Source: Desulforamulus reducens MI-1 (GTDB lineage: Bacteria > Bacillota > Desulfotomaculia > Desulfotomaculales > Desulfotomaculaceae). From it: 64,000 nt of DNA. The DNA lies in the NCBI RefSeq assembly GCF_000016165.1, contig NC_009253.1, positions 2,514,332-2,578,331 of the forward strand, written 5' to 3'. The position numbers and the translations under genes are program-made. Of the stretch, positions 24,201-32,394 are shown piece after piece. The notes beneath the pieces were generated by a model. That model ran no database searches, was not told where the DNA came from, and saw only the letters and a list, made by a program, of their open reading frames with translations. Positions within the stretch are counted from its first letter, which is position 1; each line of letters begins with the position of its first letter.

Positions 24201-24912
24201 TTCTTCCCGGTGTGTTAATGCTTTTACCGGTTTGAATACAAAGCAACACATCCTGTATCTCTGCATGTTCCCGTTTCAGGTAATGAACATCGTTGGTTGC
24301 CACCAGCGGGATTTGTAATTCTTTGGCAATTTTTAGTAATTCCCGGTTAACTGTACGCTGTTCTTGATAACCGTGGTCCTGCAGTTCTAAAAAAAAGTTG
24401 TCTTTACCAAAAATATCAACATACTCTCTTGCGGCCTGGCGAGCCTTTTCCGGTTGGCTGCCTAAGATTTTATCGGCAACCTCCCCTGCCAAACAGGCAC
24501 TGAGGGCAATAAGTCCTTTGTGATAGCGCTGTAGCAGTTCCTTATCCACCCTGGGCTTATAATAAAAACCCTCGGTATAACCAAGGGACACCAATTTTAG
24601 AAGGTTTTTGTACCCTTCCTGGTTTTCAGCCAGCAGTACCAGATGATTCGGTTGATCGTCCAGTTTGGGTGTCCGGTCAATCCTGCGGCGGGGTGCCACA
24701 TAGACTTCGCAGCCTAGTATGGGTTTTACCCCTTCCTTATGGCAGACTTTGTAAAAGTCTACCACCCCAAACATGCAGCCGTGATCGGTAATGGCAAGGG
24801 AATTCATGCCACTTTCTTTGGCCTGCTTAGCCATTTGATTAATACGGCTTGCTCCATCCAGCAGGCTGTATTCAGTATGTACGTGTAAGTGGACAAATTG
24901 ATTCTCCGGCAC
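21253..24912 (-). CDS. dnaE: DNA polymerase III alpha subunit (DnaE type)
   Basis: About 1,219 residues, the replicative/lagging-strand type C-family polymerase. The PHP domain opens with FVHLHVHTEYSLLDGASRI; the palm carries the catalytic aspartates in MPDIDIDFDYE and the finger/nucleotide region GVGPGRGSAAGSIVSYALG (here VGPGRGSAAGSIVSYALG). An OB-fold domain follows near residue 1,000 (LLVAGIISTIKR, FLTLEDLTGSCEVVVFP). The last 80 residues are a Pro-rich, poorly conserved tail. Start: an ATG at 24948 exists, but GGAGGGGAAAGTA precedes a GTG at 24912 with proper spacing and the PHP domain begins just after; I prefer the GTG. It is a single-gene unit ended by a terminator. Confidence 0.96.
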   Translation of the reverse strand: MPENQFVHLHVHTEYSLLDGASRINQMAKQAKESGMNSLAITDHGCMFGVVDFYKVCHKEGVKPILGCEVYVAPRRRIDRTPKLDDQPNHLVLLAENQEGYKNLLKLVSLGYTEGFYYKPRVDKELLQRYHKGLIALSACLAGEVADKILGSQPEKARQAAREYVDIFGKDNFFLELQDHGYQEQRTVNRELLKIAKELQIPLVATNDVHYLKREHAEIQDVLLCIQTGKSINTPGRMKFESQEMYLKSPHEMNLLFAEIPDALSNTLRIAERCQVDLEFGKYHLPYFTVPEESSPAQYLREKCLEGAIKRYGHCSGPVQERLEYELNVIGKMGYDEYFLIVWDFIHYARQKGIAVGPGRGSAAGSIVSYALGITNIDPLKYGLLFERFLNPERISMPDIDIDFDYERRGEVIEYIVQKYGTDRVAQIITFGTMAARAAIRDVGRALDMPYGDVDRVAKLVPTELNITIAKALTSSPDLKAAYDQDPEVKRLVDTAAALEGMPRHASTHAAGVVISREPLVEYLPLSKTSDGLVTTQFPMTTVEELGLLKMDLLGLRNLTVISETVNLIEQIKETKLDINTIPLDDQATFDMLTRGEGVGVFQLESSGMRNILRELKPNAFEDIVALVALYRPGPLGSGMVEDFIQRKHGQNKVDYFHPDLEPILKETYGVILYQEQVMMIARIMAGYSLGQADALRKAMGKKIAKIMGMHRDWFINGSTLDDKGKPLKNPIPGAVARGYSRQLAEKMFDLMEYFAGYGFNKSHSAAYALVSYQTAYLKANYPVEYMAALLTSVRDNTDKVVLYIDECRRMGIQVLPPDINLSRENFTAANGAIRFGMAAVKNVGWGAVQEIIQIREKKGPFTGFYDLCGRLDTRIANRRVLESLIKAGALDAFGYRSQLLAGLDTGLEHAARSQRDREQGQVSLFDLMSESPAQVMELKLPHVPRLTSRQQLEMEKEALGLYISGHPLSEFGWLLDQLEVQRVVHLAELPDGNNLLVAGIISTIKRITSRKGDPMAFLTLEDLTGSCEVVVFPQVYRRHFSLLDLKVPLLLKGKLNNNGEETKILAEEIQPLENVTCELWLRLSENVISKELEERLISHPGSSPVFLFYPEDRHKVQLEKEVSLSLNLKRSLTSLLGEDNILLRFNQPLKAPVAAARDTSRVKEVPGRYTVAKTVKASQPEQPKINPLPRSGLVKPVTISSGPFDPDTYPVPESLLDL

Positions 24913-25021
24913 TACTTTCCCCTCCAGCAAAGCTGAGTTCCTCCTCATATTTTAACATGAATTTAAAGCATGAAACTAGCTGTAAGTTTGCAGATTAAAC
25001 TAAAAGGGCTCCGGACATACC

Positions 25022-25049
25022 ACACAAAAGACACCGGTTTCCCGGTGTC
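25022..25049 (-). terminator. Terminator of the DUF2225 gene
   Basis: Minus strand GACACCGG / CCGGTGTC, 4-base loop, then TTTTGTGTG. Confidence 0.8.
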
Positions 25050-25076
25050 ATCAAAAACGCTATAAAGTTAGTTAAG

Positions 25077-25766
25077 TTACCCCTTTTGCTTGGCTTCCTC
25101 CCGGATATCCTGCCAGCGAGATCTGGCCAACCTATTAAAGACTGGGTAACGATCCGCCTCTGGGTGGGTGGTCACAGCCTGAAACCATTTGATGGCGTCC
25201 TTAAGATCACCATTGCGGTAAGACAATTCCCCGATAAGATAGATCATGCGTAATTCTTTTTTTGCATCTGAGGAAGATTCTCTTTCATAGGCACGCCTTA
25301 GAAACTCCAATGTTCGGCGCAGAGCCTGCTCTTCATTATTTTTATTGCCCTGATAGCGATAGAGCCAGCCCAATCGCAGGTACAAAGAACCCTTCACAGA
25401 ATCCTTGGCATTTCTTAGCTCCTGGCATAAAATGGCCTTGTTGTATGCCTTGATTGCCTGTTCCAGTGTTCGTAGTCCACTGTACTGAGCTCCGTCATTA
25501 TGCCAACTGGACAATATAGTATTAATGGACATTTTTTCAGCTTCATCCAGAGGACGATTGGTTTCTTTGGTAAAACCAAAACCACAATGACGACAAACCA
25601 TAACATCATAAAAAATAGGATTAATGCCATTATAATAACCACAAAAGTCACTGTCCTGTTTTTCCAGTGAAATATATTTACTTTTCACTTCAGGATGGAG
25701 AAAGTCTTGTCCGCAATTTGGGCAGGTTACTTTTGCTTGAAAAATCATTTCCATAGTTGCTTGCAT
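25077..25766 (-). CDS. DUF2225 family protein (zinc-ribbon plus TPR-like helices)
   Basis: About 229 residues. The N-terminal zinc-binding part has CPNCGQDF and VMVCRHCGFGFT (two Cys pairs); the C-terminal two thirds are alpha-helical with TPR-like periodicity (GSLYLRLGWLYRYQGN, LRMIYLIGELSYRNGDLKDAIKWF). This is the DUF2225 family, common in Firmicutes, function unknown. Start: the first in-frame ATG (25799) is only 2 bases from an extended -10 box TGGTATAAT (25801-25809), so it would be upstream of or at the RNA start; the ATG at 25766 preceded by GGGAG is the better choice. Confidence 0.8.
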   Translation of the reverse strand: MQATMEMIFQAKVTCPNCGQDFLHPEVKSKYISLEKQDSDFCGYYNGINPIFYDVMVCRHCGFGFTKETNRPLDEAEKMSINTILSSWHNDGAQYSGLRTLEQAIKAYNKAILCQELRNAKDSVKGSLYLRLGWLYRYQGNKNNEEQALRRTLEFLRRAYERESSSDAKKELRMIYLIGELSYRNGDLKDAIKWFQAVTTHPEADRYPVFNRLARSRWQDIREEAKQKG

Positions 25767-25800
25767 ATTCTTACGCTCCCGCACATGAAGTTCTACCATT

Positions 25801-25809
25801 ATTATACCA
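25801..25809 (-). promoter_or_regulatory. Extended -10 promoter of the DUF2225 gene
   Basis: TGGTATAAT on the minus strand, a TGn-extended consensus -10; no good -35. Its position rules out the ATG at 25799 as an SD-led start. Confidence 0.6.
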
Positions 25810-25846
25810 AATAATTAACTGGTTAGGATATTTTTTCAACAATTAC

Positions 25847-26647
25847 CTAAAGATACCTCCTACCTCCCAGATAACGGTTAACAAAAAAAGAATCATCAAA
25901 GGATGTAATTGTTACCCCTTCCTTTGAACGGGCATTAATAAACAGGCCATCCCCCTGGTATATTCCCACGTGAGAGGGTCCTGGATCGACTGTGGAAAAA
26001 AATACCAGGTCGCCCATTTCCAGTTCTTCTATTTCTACAGGCTTACCAATCCTAAACTGATCCTGGGCATTCCTTGGAAGCTGATAACCATTAACCAAAT
26101 AAGCCATGTAGGTTAGACCTGAACAATCCACCCCTCGGACAGTCATGCCACCCCAAAGGTATGGTACTCCGGATAATAAACCTGCAGCAGTCAGTATGCC
26201 TTTCCTAAGTCCATAGCCCTTTAAAGGTATTCTGTCGGTTACAATTTTTGGTAAAAAGGCAAAATCACCCCTGGGTAAAGCCACCTGGAGATATTCTTGC
26301 TCTTCGGACACAACCTTGAGCAAGCTTCCCATAAATACTGTACATAAAGCCTCATAGTGACTATTGGGATGATTGGTTAGCCTGGCAGTGGCCCTTATAA
26401 CCTGGACGTTAGCCCCTTCCTTAGACCACTGGGGTACACAGAAATGATCCATCTTTGCCCAACCGGGCAAACCTTCATAGGTCTGAATATGGAACCAATC
26501 ACCTTCCACTCCCATTACCAGGGCAGGCCACCCCATTAACTGCTGAGTCACCAGTGGAACTCCTGCCTCCGGTTGTTCCAGGATATCTGCCACAGCCACC
26601 GCTGTCACTACCGTCGTACCCACCTCTACCTCTCTCAGGTTAGGCAT
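25847..26647 (-). CDS. NlpC/P60 cell-wall peptidase with SH3-like domains
   Basis: A 266-residue enzyme of the YkfC-like gamma-D-glutamyl-L-diamino-acid endopeptidase type. Residues 1-145 hold two bacterial-SH3-like modules (VVTAVAVADILEQP, WFHIQTYEGLPGWAK, then a second one). The catalytic NlpC/P60 domain, residues about 150-266, shows YLWGGMTVRGVDCSGLTY (nucleophile Cys in DCSG) and SHVGIYQGDGLFINA (His). No signal peptide is visible, which suits muropeptide recycling in the cytoplasm, as for YkfC, rather than wall remodelling outside. ATG after GAGGGGTG. Confidence 0.88.
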   Translation of the reverse strand: MPNLREVEVGTTVVTAVAVADILEQPEAGVPLVTQQLMGWPALVMGVEGDWFHIQTYEGLPGWAKMDHFCVPQWSKEGANVQVIRATARLTNHPNSHYEALCTVFMGSLLKVVSEEQEYLQVALPRGDFAFLPKIVTDRIPLKGYGLRKGILTAAGLLSGVPYLWGGMTVRGVDCSGLTYMAYLVNGYQLPRNAQDQFRIGKPVEIEELEMGDLVFFSTVDPGPSHVGIYQGDGLFINARSKEGVTITSFDDSFFVNRYLGGRRYL

Positions 26648-26688
26648 AGAATCACCCCTCGCCTTTTACCTAAACCATATTCGATTGC

Positions 26689-27000
26689 TTACTTTGTTAT
26701 GCTCTCTACGGTATAATTACCAAACTCCGGTTGACCATTCAACATTTGCATAAGTTGTAAAAATCCCGCTGCTGCACTGGGATCACTGGTTAATTTGGTC
26801 ATGGCAGTCTGCTGTGCCTCTTCATTTTCCCATATAGAAATAACCACAAACTTATCCTCATTACCTTTGGATTTGGCTATGTATCCGTGTATCAGACCGG
26901 GTTGATTCATTAAGGCTTTCATGTGTTCCTGAATAACTTCCATTAGTTTATTACCCTGACCTTCCTGGGCTTCTAGTTTACCAAATGTGATAACTTGCAT
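26689..27000 (-). CDS. Antibiotic-biosynthesis-monooxygenase (ABM) domain protein
   Basis: A 103-residue dimeric alpha+beta-barrel type protein: VITFGKLEAQEGQGNKLMEV, PGLIHGYIAKSKGNEDKFVV and ISIWENEEAQQTAM give the ABM pattern (beta-alpha-beta, conserved WEN). Family members include small monooxygenases, haem oxygenases of the IsdG type and proteins without enzymatic role. No haem-binding residue can be named with certainty. It starts two bases upstream of the bshA stop region, on the same strand, and is likely co-transcribed with bshB1-bshA. Confidence 0.75.
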   Translation of the reverse strand: MQVITFGKLEAQEGQGNKLMEVIQEHMKALMNQPGLIHGYIAKSKGNEDKFVVISIWENEEAQQTAMTKLTSDPSAAAGFLQLMQMLNGQPEFGNYTVESITK

Positions 27001-27002
27001 TT

Positions 27003-28139
27003 TTATCCCTCCTGAGTATCTTGTTTATGATTTAATAGCTCTTTGTAAATACTTTCATATTTTACCACCCATTGCTCTGCATTAAACTGTGATATGGCAT
27101 AGTTTCTGGCATTGTTGGATATTTTTTGTTTTAGATCGTTGTCTTCTAGCAGCATTAACGTGTAACGGGCCATTTCTTTCACATCCCCCACTTCAGCAAG
27201 AAAACCAACCTGCCCGTGTATCACCACCTCAGGAATGCCACATGCATGGGCAGCCACCACAGGTACGCCACAGGATAAGGATTCCAATGCCACCAGTCCA
27301 AAGCTTTCGCAACTGGAGGGGTATAACAGCACATCCGCTGCTGCCAAAATAGGCGCAACGTTGTCAATCTGTCCTAAGAAATTTATGTCCTGGGTTAGAC
27401 CTAGTCTTTTGGCTAGTTTTTGAACAGCGGGCATATCCGGCCCGTCTCCGATAAGGATTAAGCGAGCTCTTCGTTTCTGCCTAACGCCTTTAAATATGTG
27501 GATTACATCCAGCACCCTTTTTAATGGACGAAAATTAGATATATGAATTAAAATTGCCTCATCTATACGGGCAACTGATTTCCTTTCAATTCTTACTTCT
27601 GGTTTAAAAACCTCGGTATTCACAAAATTATAAAGAACTGGCAATTCCCCTGTGAAATGAAAGGTTTGGCGCGTTTGTTCAGCCAAAAAGGAAGAAACCA
27701 CAGTAACCAAGTCGCTTTTTTCCAAACTATAGCGGGTAGTTTGATAAAATTCCTGGTGGGCTCCCACCAATGAAGTGTCTGTACCGTGCAGAGTGGTTAT
27801 AACTGGTATATATTTCCCAAAAATTTGCCTAGCTAAAAGAGCACTCAGGGAATGGGGCACAGCATAATGGGCATGTAAAAGATCTAGGTCATAATTTCTT
27901 AAGACTTCCAATGTTTTATTGACCTGGGTAATAAAATATGGGGGTACTTCAAACAAGGGGTGATGAAAGGCACCCACTTCATGGATAAAAATATTCTTTT
28001 GATAATTTTCCAGTCGAAAAGGGCGTCCCACCGTAATAAAATGAACCTCATGCCCCCGCTTTGCCAAACATTTCCCTAACTCTGCCGCCACCACACCACT
28101 ACCTCCATAGCTAGCATGGCACAACATACCAACCTTCAT
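27003..28139 (-). CDS. bshA: N-acetyl-alpha-D-glucosaminyl L-malate synthase (bacillithiol step 1)
   Basis: A 378-residue GT4 glycosyltransferase joining UDP-GlcNAc and L-malate. The start KVGMLCHASYGGSGVVAAELG is typical of BshA; further motifs are ITTLHGTDTSLVG, HISNFRPLKRVLDVI and the GT4 donor-site block SSCESFGLVALESLSCGVPVV. Its ATG overlaps the TGA of the deacetylase gene bshB1 (ATGA), so the two are translationally coupled. The third gene, bshC, is not in the window. Confidence 0.92.
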   Translation of the reverse strand: MKVGMLCHASYGGSGVVAAELGKCLAKRGHEVHFITVGRPFRLENYQKNIFIHEVGAFHHPLFEVPPYFITQVNKTLEVLRNYDLDLLHAHYAVPHSLSALLARQIFGKYIPVITTLHGTDTSLVGAHQEFYQTTRYSLEKSDLVTVVSSFLAEQTRQTFHFTGELPVLYNFVNTEVFKPEVRIERKSVARIDEAILIHISNFRPLKRVLDVIHIFKGVRQKRRARLILIGDGPDMPAVQKLAKRLGLTQDINFLGQIDNVAPILAAADVLLYPSSCESFGLVALESLSCGVPVVAAHACGIPEVVIHGQVGFLAEVGDVKEMARYTLMLLEDNDLKQKISNNARNYAISQFNAEQWVVKYESIYKELLNHKQDTQEG

Positions 28140-28864
28140 CCCTTCACCCCCAGCAAGCTGGTCGGATCTTGAATGGCCAGAGGAATTGCCGTAATAAACC
28201 CTTCACCATATTGACATCCCATCAAGGACCCATAATAGCAATCCCGACTTTCTATTATGGAAAGAAAACTACCGGGACCAGCGTTCAGAAATGTTTTTTG
28301 GATATCCCGTCCCTGGCCAAATTGTGTTTTGTGTGCCATAATGGCCGCCCTTTTTATCTCATAGCAATGACTAACATCCACGACAAATTGAGGTTCAGTT
28401 GCTCTGGACAAAAAATAATGCCAAAGATGGCTGGCACGATGGGGAAGTAAATGATCACAAACCTTTTTTAGCCCCGCATCAAAATGGGCTTCTATCGTAA
28501 GTCTGGCAGCATTGACATGATCTGGGTGCCGGTCTTCCCAATAAGGGCAAAGGATTAAACGGGGCCTGCTCTGACGAATCACTTCTACCAGAGCCTTTAC
28601 GTTTTTTTTAATCAGAGTAATTTCTCGATCCGGTAATCCCAGACATTTGCGCCAGGTTACTCCTAGCACCTGAGCAGCACCTTGGGCCTCTTTCTGACGC
28701 TCTTCAGGAGTTCCGTTAGTAGACATTTCCCCGGCTGTAAGATCAAGCAGCCCCACGCTGAGCCCCTGCTGAACAAATTTTGCCACAAGACCCCCGGCCC
28801 CTGCTTCAATATCATCCGGATGGGCCCCAATTGCCAATACATCGATCTTGTTAACGGTAATCAA
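28136..28864 (-). CDS. bshB1: Bacillithiol biosynthesis deacetylase BshB1
   Basis: A 242-residue LmbE/PIG-L-type zinc deacetylase that removes acetyl from GlcNAc-malate. The zinc motif AIGAHPDDIEAGAGG (residues about 11-25), LTAGEMSTNGTPEERQKEA and the second motif EDRHPDHVNAARL are all present and of the BshB1 type; the SGALMG-like end (YGSLMGCQYGEGF) is also characteristic. Annotated start TTG is close to GGAG, so the exact start is uncertain by a few codons. Overlaps bshA by 4 bases. Confidence 0.9.
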   Translation of the reverse strand: MITVNKIDVLAIGAHPDDIEAGAGGLVAKFVQQGLSVGLLDLTAGEMSTNGTPEERQKEAQGAAQVLGVTWRKCLGLPDREITLIKKNVKALVEVIRQSRPRLILCPYWEDRHPDHVNAARLTIEAHFDAGLKKVCDHLLPHRASHLWHYFLSRATEPQFVVDVSHCYEIKRAAIMAHKTQFGQGRDIQKTFLNAGPGSFLSIIESRDCYYGSLMGCQYGEGFITAIPLAIQDPTSLLGVKG

Positions 28865-28935
28865 CTCCTTTTTTTATTAGTTCGCCAGTTGAAAAAAAAT
28901 CCTTGCACTATATAAGCAAGGTATGCACATTATCG

Positions 28936-29079
28936 TAGCACAGTTTACAATACTAGCAAAACACAGAAAAGAAGTTTGCTGGCGCGTCCAGGACGGACGT
29001 ACCAACCGAATCAAAACAAAGATGTTTTGTTGAGACAACCAAATTTCTCCCTGTGTAAGCCCTAGTGTTGTCTGTGCTA
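28936..29079. repeat. Palindromic intergenic element, copy 2 (MITE-like)
   Basis: Terminal arms TAGCACAG (28936) and CTGTGCTA (29072) with further imperfect complementarity inward (ACAATACTAG/CTAGTGTTG; ACACAG...CTGTGT) give a 144-base interrupted palindrome. The core GCTGGCGCGTCCAGGACGG and the hairpin CAAAACA...TGTTTTGTTGAG are shared with 12854-12970. No ORF. It lies between bshB1 and the GH57 gene. Confidence 0.7.
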
Positions 29080-29124
29080 AGATCGGAGTGAACGGTGATA
29101 ATATGCATACCCGTAAGATTATCT

Positions 29125-30738
29125 TTAAGAAATGGCTGCTTGCTGCCCAGCATCCCTACTACGCCAGGAACGGTAATCAATGTCAGGAAAAATATTGTTC
29201 TGCCATTCTAAATGGGATACAAAACCTTCATCAATCCTACAGTATTTAATATCGTCATACAATCTTAGAAAGTTCGCAAGATGCTGTTTGGTTCTTCGAA
29301 TGGCATAGGATACCATAGTTCCGGTGGCAATAATAAAGGCCCAATCGCTGCTTTGTGCCAACAAGAGTTCTCTCCCTGCCTGATTTAAAGCCCGGCGAAG
29401 GTTACCATTTGCTTGAGGAAACATATCAGCCAGTTCTGTCATACGATCTGCTGCCATGTGAAGGTGCCGATAAATCCAATGATTTTTTTCATTCAGCCAA
29501 ACCCCATTATAACCCGCATCACCCCAGGTGGAGGAACATGGTGTGGTCACCTGATTCACCTTATATTGTTTCAAGTAATCCATTGGAGTTATCAGCTTTA
29601 GACTTTGATTGCTAGCCATTTTACGAATTAAAAACTCAAGCCATTGGGGACCCTCAAACCACCAGTGGCCAAAGAGCTCCGCATCATAGGGAGCTACAAT
29701 AATAGGATGTCTTTCCATAATGGAAGACAGGTATTCAACTTGCTTTTCCCTGTTAAACAGAAAATTCCCCGCATGAATTTCTGCTTTCCTGCTGGCCCAC
29801 TCCGGATAATAGGGCTGTTTATGGGATAAATCCACCTTCCCTGTAATGCGGTGATACTTCAGACCAGTATGGACCCGGATACCATCAGGGTGAATGTACT
29901 CTTTAATGTACTCATAATCAAGATCATACCCAATATCCCGATAAAATTCTCGGTAATCCGCATCACCAGGATAACCTTCATCGGCACTCCAAACCTGTTT
30001 TGAACTTTCAATATCCCTAGCAAAGGCCGCTACCCCAGAGGGACAATAAACAGGCGCATAATTTGCAAAACGGGGACGATGATAGGCATATAATAGGCCA
30101 TGACTATCGGTAAAAAAGTATTTTAAGCCATACTCTTTTAAATTTTCATCAATTCCCGGACTGTAACCACATTCGGGTAGCCAAATTCCTTCCGGTGCAC
30201 GGCCCAGATGTTTCTTATGTAGATTGACAGCTGTGTCAATCTGGGCCCGAACAGCCTCAGGATTGGTCATCATAATCGGCAAGAAGCCATGGGTGGCTGC
30301 ACAGGTTGTAATATCCAAGAAACCCCTATCCTGTAATTGCTTAAATGCATTCACAAGATTACAGTTATTCTCATGGACAAAGATATGATAGGCCCTTTGA
30401 AACCGCTCCTTATACATAAGAGCTGCTGAATTAAAATGGCCATCACGGGTACGTACTTCTTCTTTTTCGGCCAATTCCATCAACTTTTTGAGGTGACGAA
30501 CATATCTCCCCTGTAGTAAAGGATCCATTAACATGGATAATAGTGGTGGTGAAATGGAGAAAGTCAAGCGAAAGGGTACATTTTCCCCTGCCAGCCTATT
30601 AAAAACATCCAGTAAGGGAATATATGTTTCTGTTAAAGCTTCGTAGAACCAATTCTCTTCCAGATATTTTTCACTCTCAGGATGCCTTACATAGGGTAAA
30701 TGTGCATGTAAAACAATTGATAGGTAACCCTTTGTCAA
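29125..30738 (-). CDS. GH57 family 1,4-alpha-glucan branching-enzyme-like protein
   Basis: A 537-residue cytoplasmic protein with a GH57 (beta/alpha)7 domain followed by the DUF1957 helical domain, as in the AmyC/TK1436-type branching enzymes. Motifs: SIVLHAHLPYVRHPE at the N-terminus, GIWLPECGYSPG with the nucleophile Glu (about residue 190), and IVAPYDAELFGHWWFEGP with the acid Asp (about 350). The expected product is alpha-1,6 branches in glycogen. TTG start after GGAGGGATTCCC. The DUF4912 gene directly upstream is a frequent neighbour of such GH57 genes; a GT4 synthase-like gene and CBM lie 8-10 kb away. Confidence 0.9.
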   Translation of the reverse strand: MTKGYLSIVLHAHLPYVRHPESEKYLEENWFYEALTETYIPLLDVFNRLAGENVPFRLTFSISPPLLSMLMDPLLQGRYVRHLKKLMELAEKEEVRTRDGHFNSAALMYKERFQRAYHIFVHENNCNLVNAFKQLQDRGFLDITTCAATHGFLPIMMTNPEAVRAQIDTAVNLHKKHLGRAPEGIWLPECGYSPGIDENLKEYGLKYFFTDSHGLLYAYHRPRFANYAPVYCPSGVAAFARDIESSKQVWSADEGYPGDADYREFYRDIGYDLDYEYIKEYIHPDGIRVHTGLKYHRITGKVDLSHKQPYYPEWASRKAEIHAGNFLFNREKQVEYLSSIMERHPIIVAPYDAELFGHWWFEGPQWLEFLIRKMASNQSLKLITPMDYLKQYKVNQVTTPCSSTWGDAGYNGVWLNEKNHWIYRHLHMAADRMTELADMFPQANGNLRRALNQAGRELLLAQSSDWAFIIATGTMVSYAIRRTKQHLANFLRLYDDIKYCRIDEGFVSHLEWQNNIFPDIDYRSWRSRDAGQQAAIS

Positions 30739-30756
30739 GGGAATCCCTCCTGTTAT

Positions 30757-31464
30757 TTATATTTTACAGCTAGTTTCCAAGGGTTCCAGTCCCTTGCCCA
30801 CCAGCATGGCTGAGCTAAAACCATATGAAAGTTTTTCTTTGTTTAAATACATTTCTTCAATCCACATCCACTGTTCATCAAAACGTTCTGAAACAGAGGC
30901 CCTTGGCGTAGTCACCATATTGGAAGTCAGTAACAAAATATACCGGCCATCCAGTAATACACGCCCCAATTCCAGAAAAAATGTGCGTTCTGGCTGACCA
31001 ATTTCGATAAACCAGTTATCCGCAAAGGGGTCTAGGGAAATTTCCTGGTAGCTATGGCCCCCTCGTTCATACTTATTCAGACCTGTTACATCATAAATTC
31101 TTAATACCTGCCTGGAGGTAAGCCAGTTTTCTTCACCGTACCGATGAATAAATTCCCTTTTTTTCTGGTCATTCACTTCCCAATATGCGTAGAGCCAATT
31201 TGGATCCCTGGCCATTACTACCAGCCGATTTACTCCATAATAGTGGGGTATAAATGGATCCTCTTCCATTCGAGGGACGGGTTTTTGGTGAGAAACTTCT
31301 GGAATTTCCGGGGATATTTCTTGTGCAAACTCTTCCGCTGGTTCCCTTGTTGGCAACTCGGGTTTTTTTAAAGCATTGGCGGTTTTGTGGTTCCTAGGGA
31401 AAACTAAAAATGCCAGTACAGCCAATGCTAAGAGTCCCAGTAGCAAAAGCCACAAATTATCCAT
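30757..31464 (-). CDS. DUF4912 protein with N-terminal membrane anchor
   Basis: About 235 residues. One N-terminal membrane helix (LWLLLLGLLALAVLAFLVF), a short acidic linker rich in Pro/Glu, then a DUF4912 domain (about residues 75-225) with VMARDPNWLYAYWEVNDQKK, LRIYDVTG and the GRYILLLTSNMVTTPR end. DUF4912 is a beta-rich domain often beside GH57 alpha-glucan enzymes; function not established. The ATG at 31464 follows AAGGAGG with 9 bases; an in-frame TTG seven codons earlier overlaps the SD. The stop is 18 bases from the GH57 start. Confidence 0.8.
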   Translation of the reverse strand: MDNLWLLLLGLLALAVLAFLVFPRNHKTANALKKPELPTREPAEEFAQEISPEIPEVSHQKPVPRMEEDPFIPHYYGVNRLVVMARDPNWLYAYWEVNDQKKREFIHRYGEENWLTSRQVLRIYDVTGLNKYERGGHSYQEISLDPFADNWFIEIGQPERTFFLELGRVLLDGRYILLLTSNMVTTPRASVSERFDEQWMWIEEMYLNKEKLSYGFSSAMLVGKGLEPLETSCKI

Positions 31465-31656
31465 CTTTTTTACCCTCCTTGGCAAGATATTACATGTAAA
31501 CTTTGACCTTTTTTATACTAAAACGGTGGGAATGAGGAAATTTTAAGACCAATGTGACTTTCCTTAGTATTACCCAGGAAAAATGCCTTTATAATGTTTC
31601 ACCACTGGTTATAAATGCCTCATTACCTGAAAACTTGTCTTAAATGGAGGTATTGG

Positions 31657-32334
31657 ATGATTTTTAAAAAAATTTCCCAAAATATTTGGGGTATATCCGA
31701 TGTAATATGGGTTTTTCTTCTTCGCTTGATGTTTGTTTATTTGTTTAGTAAGATCGTACTGCCTTTGATATCTGGAATTTCTCCCAGGTTGGTGGAGATT
31801 TTGGACCGGGTGATTTTGCTTAGCCTCACCTTTTATTTTGTATCACGTAAAAGCAGTATAGATAAGCTAGGATTTCACTTTAATCACTTGGGAAGGCAAG
31901 TTCTTTACGGGGTGATTGGGGGAGGCTTTCTTTTTGCTTTGGCAGAAGGAACCCAGCGGGCCCTGGTAGCCTTTTTAGTTGCAGATATCAGTACAAACCC
32001 TTTGGTTAAAGCTGCTGCTGGTGCAAAAAATTTTTCTGATTTATTATGGCCACTCCTCATTGCAGGGCTATTGGTGCCGTTTACCGAGGAGGTTTATTAC
32101 CGTGGTATGGCCTTGCGGGCCTTCGCCAACCGCTGGGGCTGGTTCTTGGGTATTATCATAAGCGCTTTATTTTTCTCCCTGGCCCATCTCAGTGGCATTT
32201 GGTTTGTACAGATCGCCGCAGTAGGAGTAGGGTTAGCAGTTATTTATAGCATCACCGGTTCCCTTTTACCAGGCATCATAGCCCACGGACTTGTTAACAG
32301 TAGTCGTCTTTTAATGGTATACTTTAGCAGTTAA
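31657..32334 (+). CDS. CPBP-family intramembrane metalloprotease
   Basis: About 225 residues with six or so membrane helices. The Abi/CPBP motifs are complete: EEVYYRGMALRAF (EExxxR, catalytic Glu pair), FSLAHLSG (FxxxH) and GIIAHGLVNS (HxxxN/B). This is the Rce1-like fold, with roles from prenyl-protein processing to bacteriocin immunity; the target here is unknown. The ATG at 31657 preceded by GGAGGTATTGG is preferred over an upstream ATG (31615) without SD. It is transcribed away from the DUF4912 gene. Confidence 0.9.
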   Translation: MIFKKISQNIWGISDVIWVFLLRLMFVYLFSKIVLPLISGISPRLVEILDRVILLSLTFYFVSRKSSIDKLGFHFNHLGRQVLYGVIGGGFLFALAEGTQRALVAFLVADISTNPLVKAAAGAKNFSDLLWPLLIAGLLVPFTEEVYYRGMALRAFANRWGWFLGIIISALFFSLAHLSGIWFVQIAAVGVGLAVIYSITGSLLPGIIAHGLVNSSRLLMVYFSS

Positions 32335-32354
32335 TTCTTTGGATATGCTAAAAC

Positions 32355-32378
32355 TGGAAAACACACCTAGTGGTGTGT
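32355..32378 (-). terminator. Terminator after lysO genes
   Basis: Minus strand ACACACC / GGTGTGT with a 4-base loop followed by TTTTCC. Short T run, so moderate strength; it also lies just past the convergent CPBP gene. Confidence 0.55.
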
Positions 32379-32394
32379 TATGATCTATGAGTAC

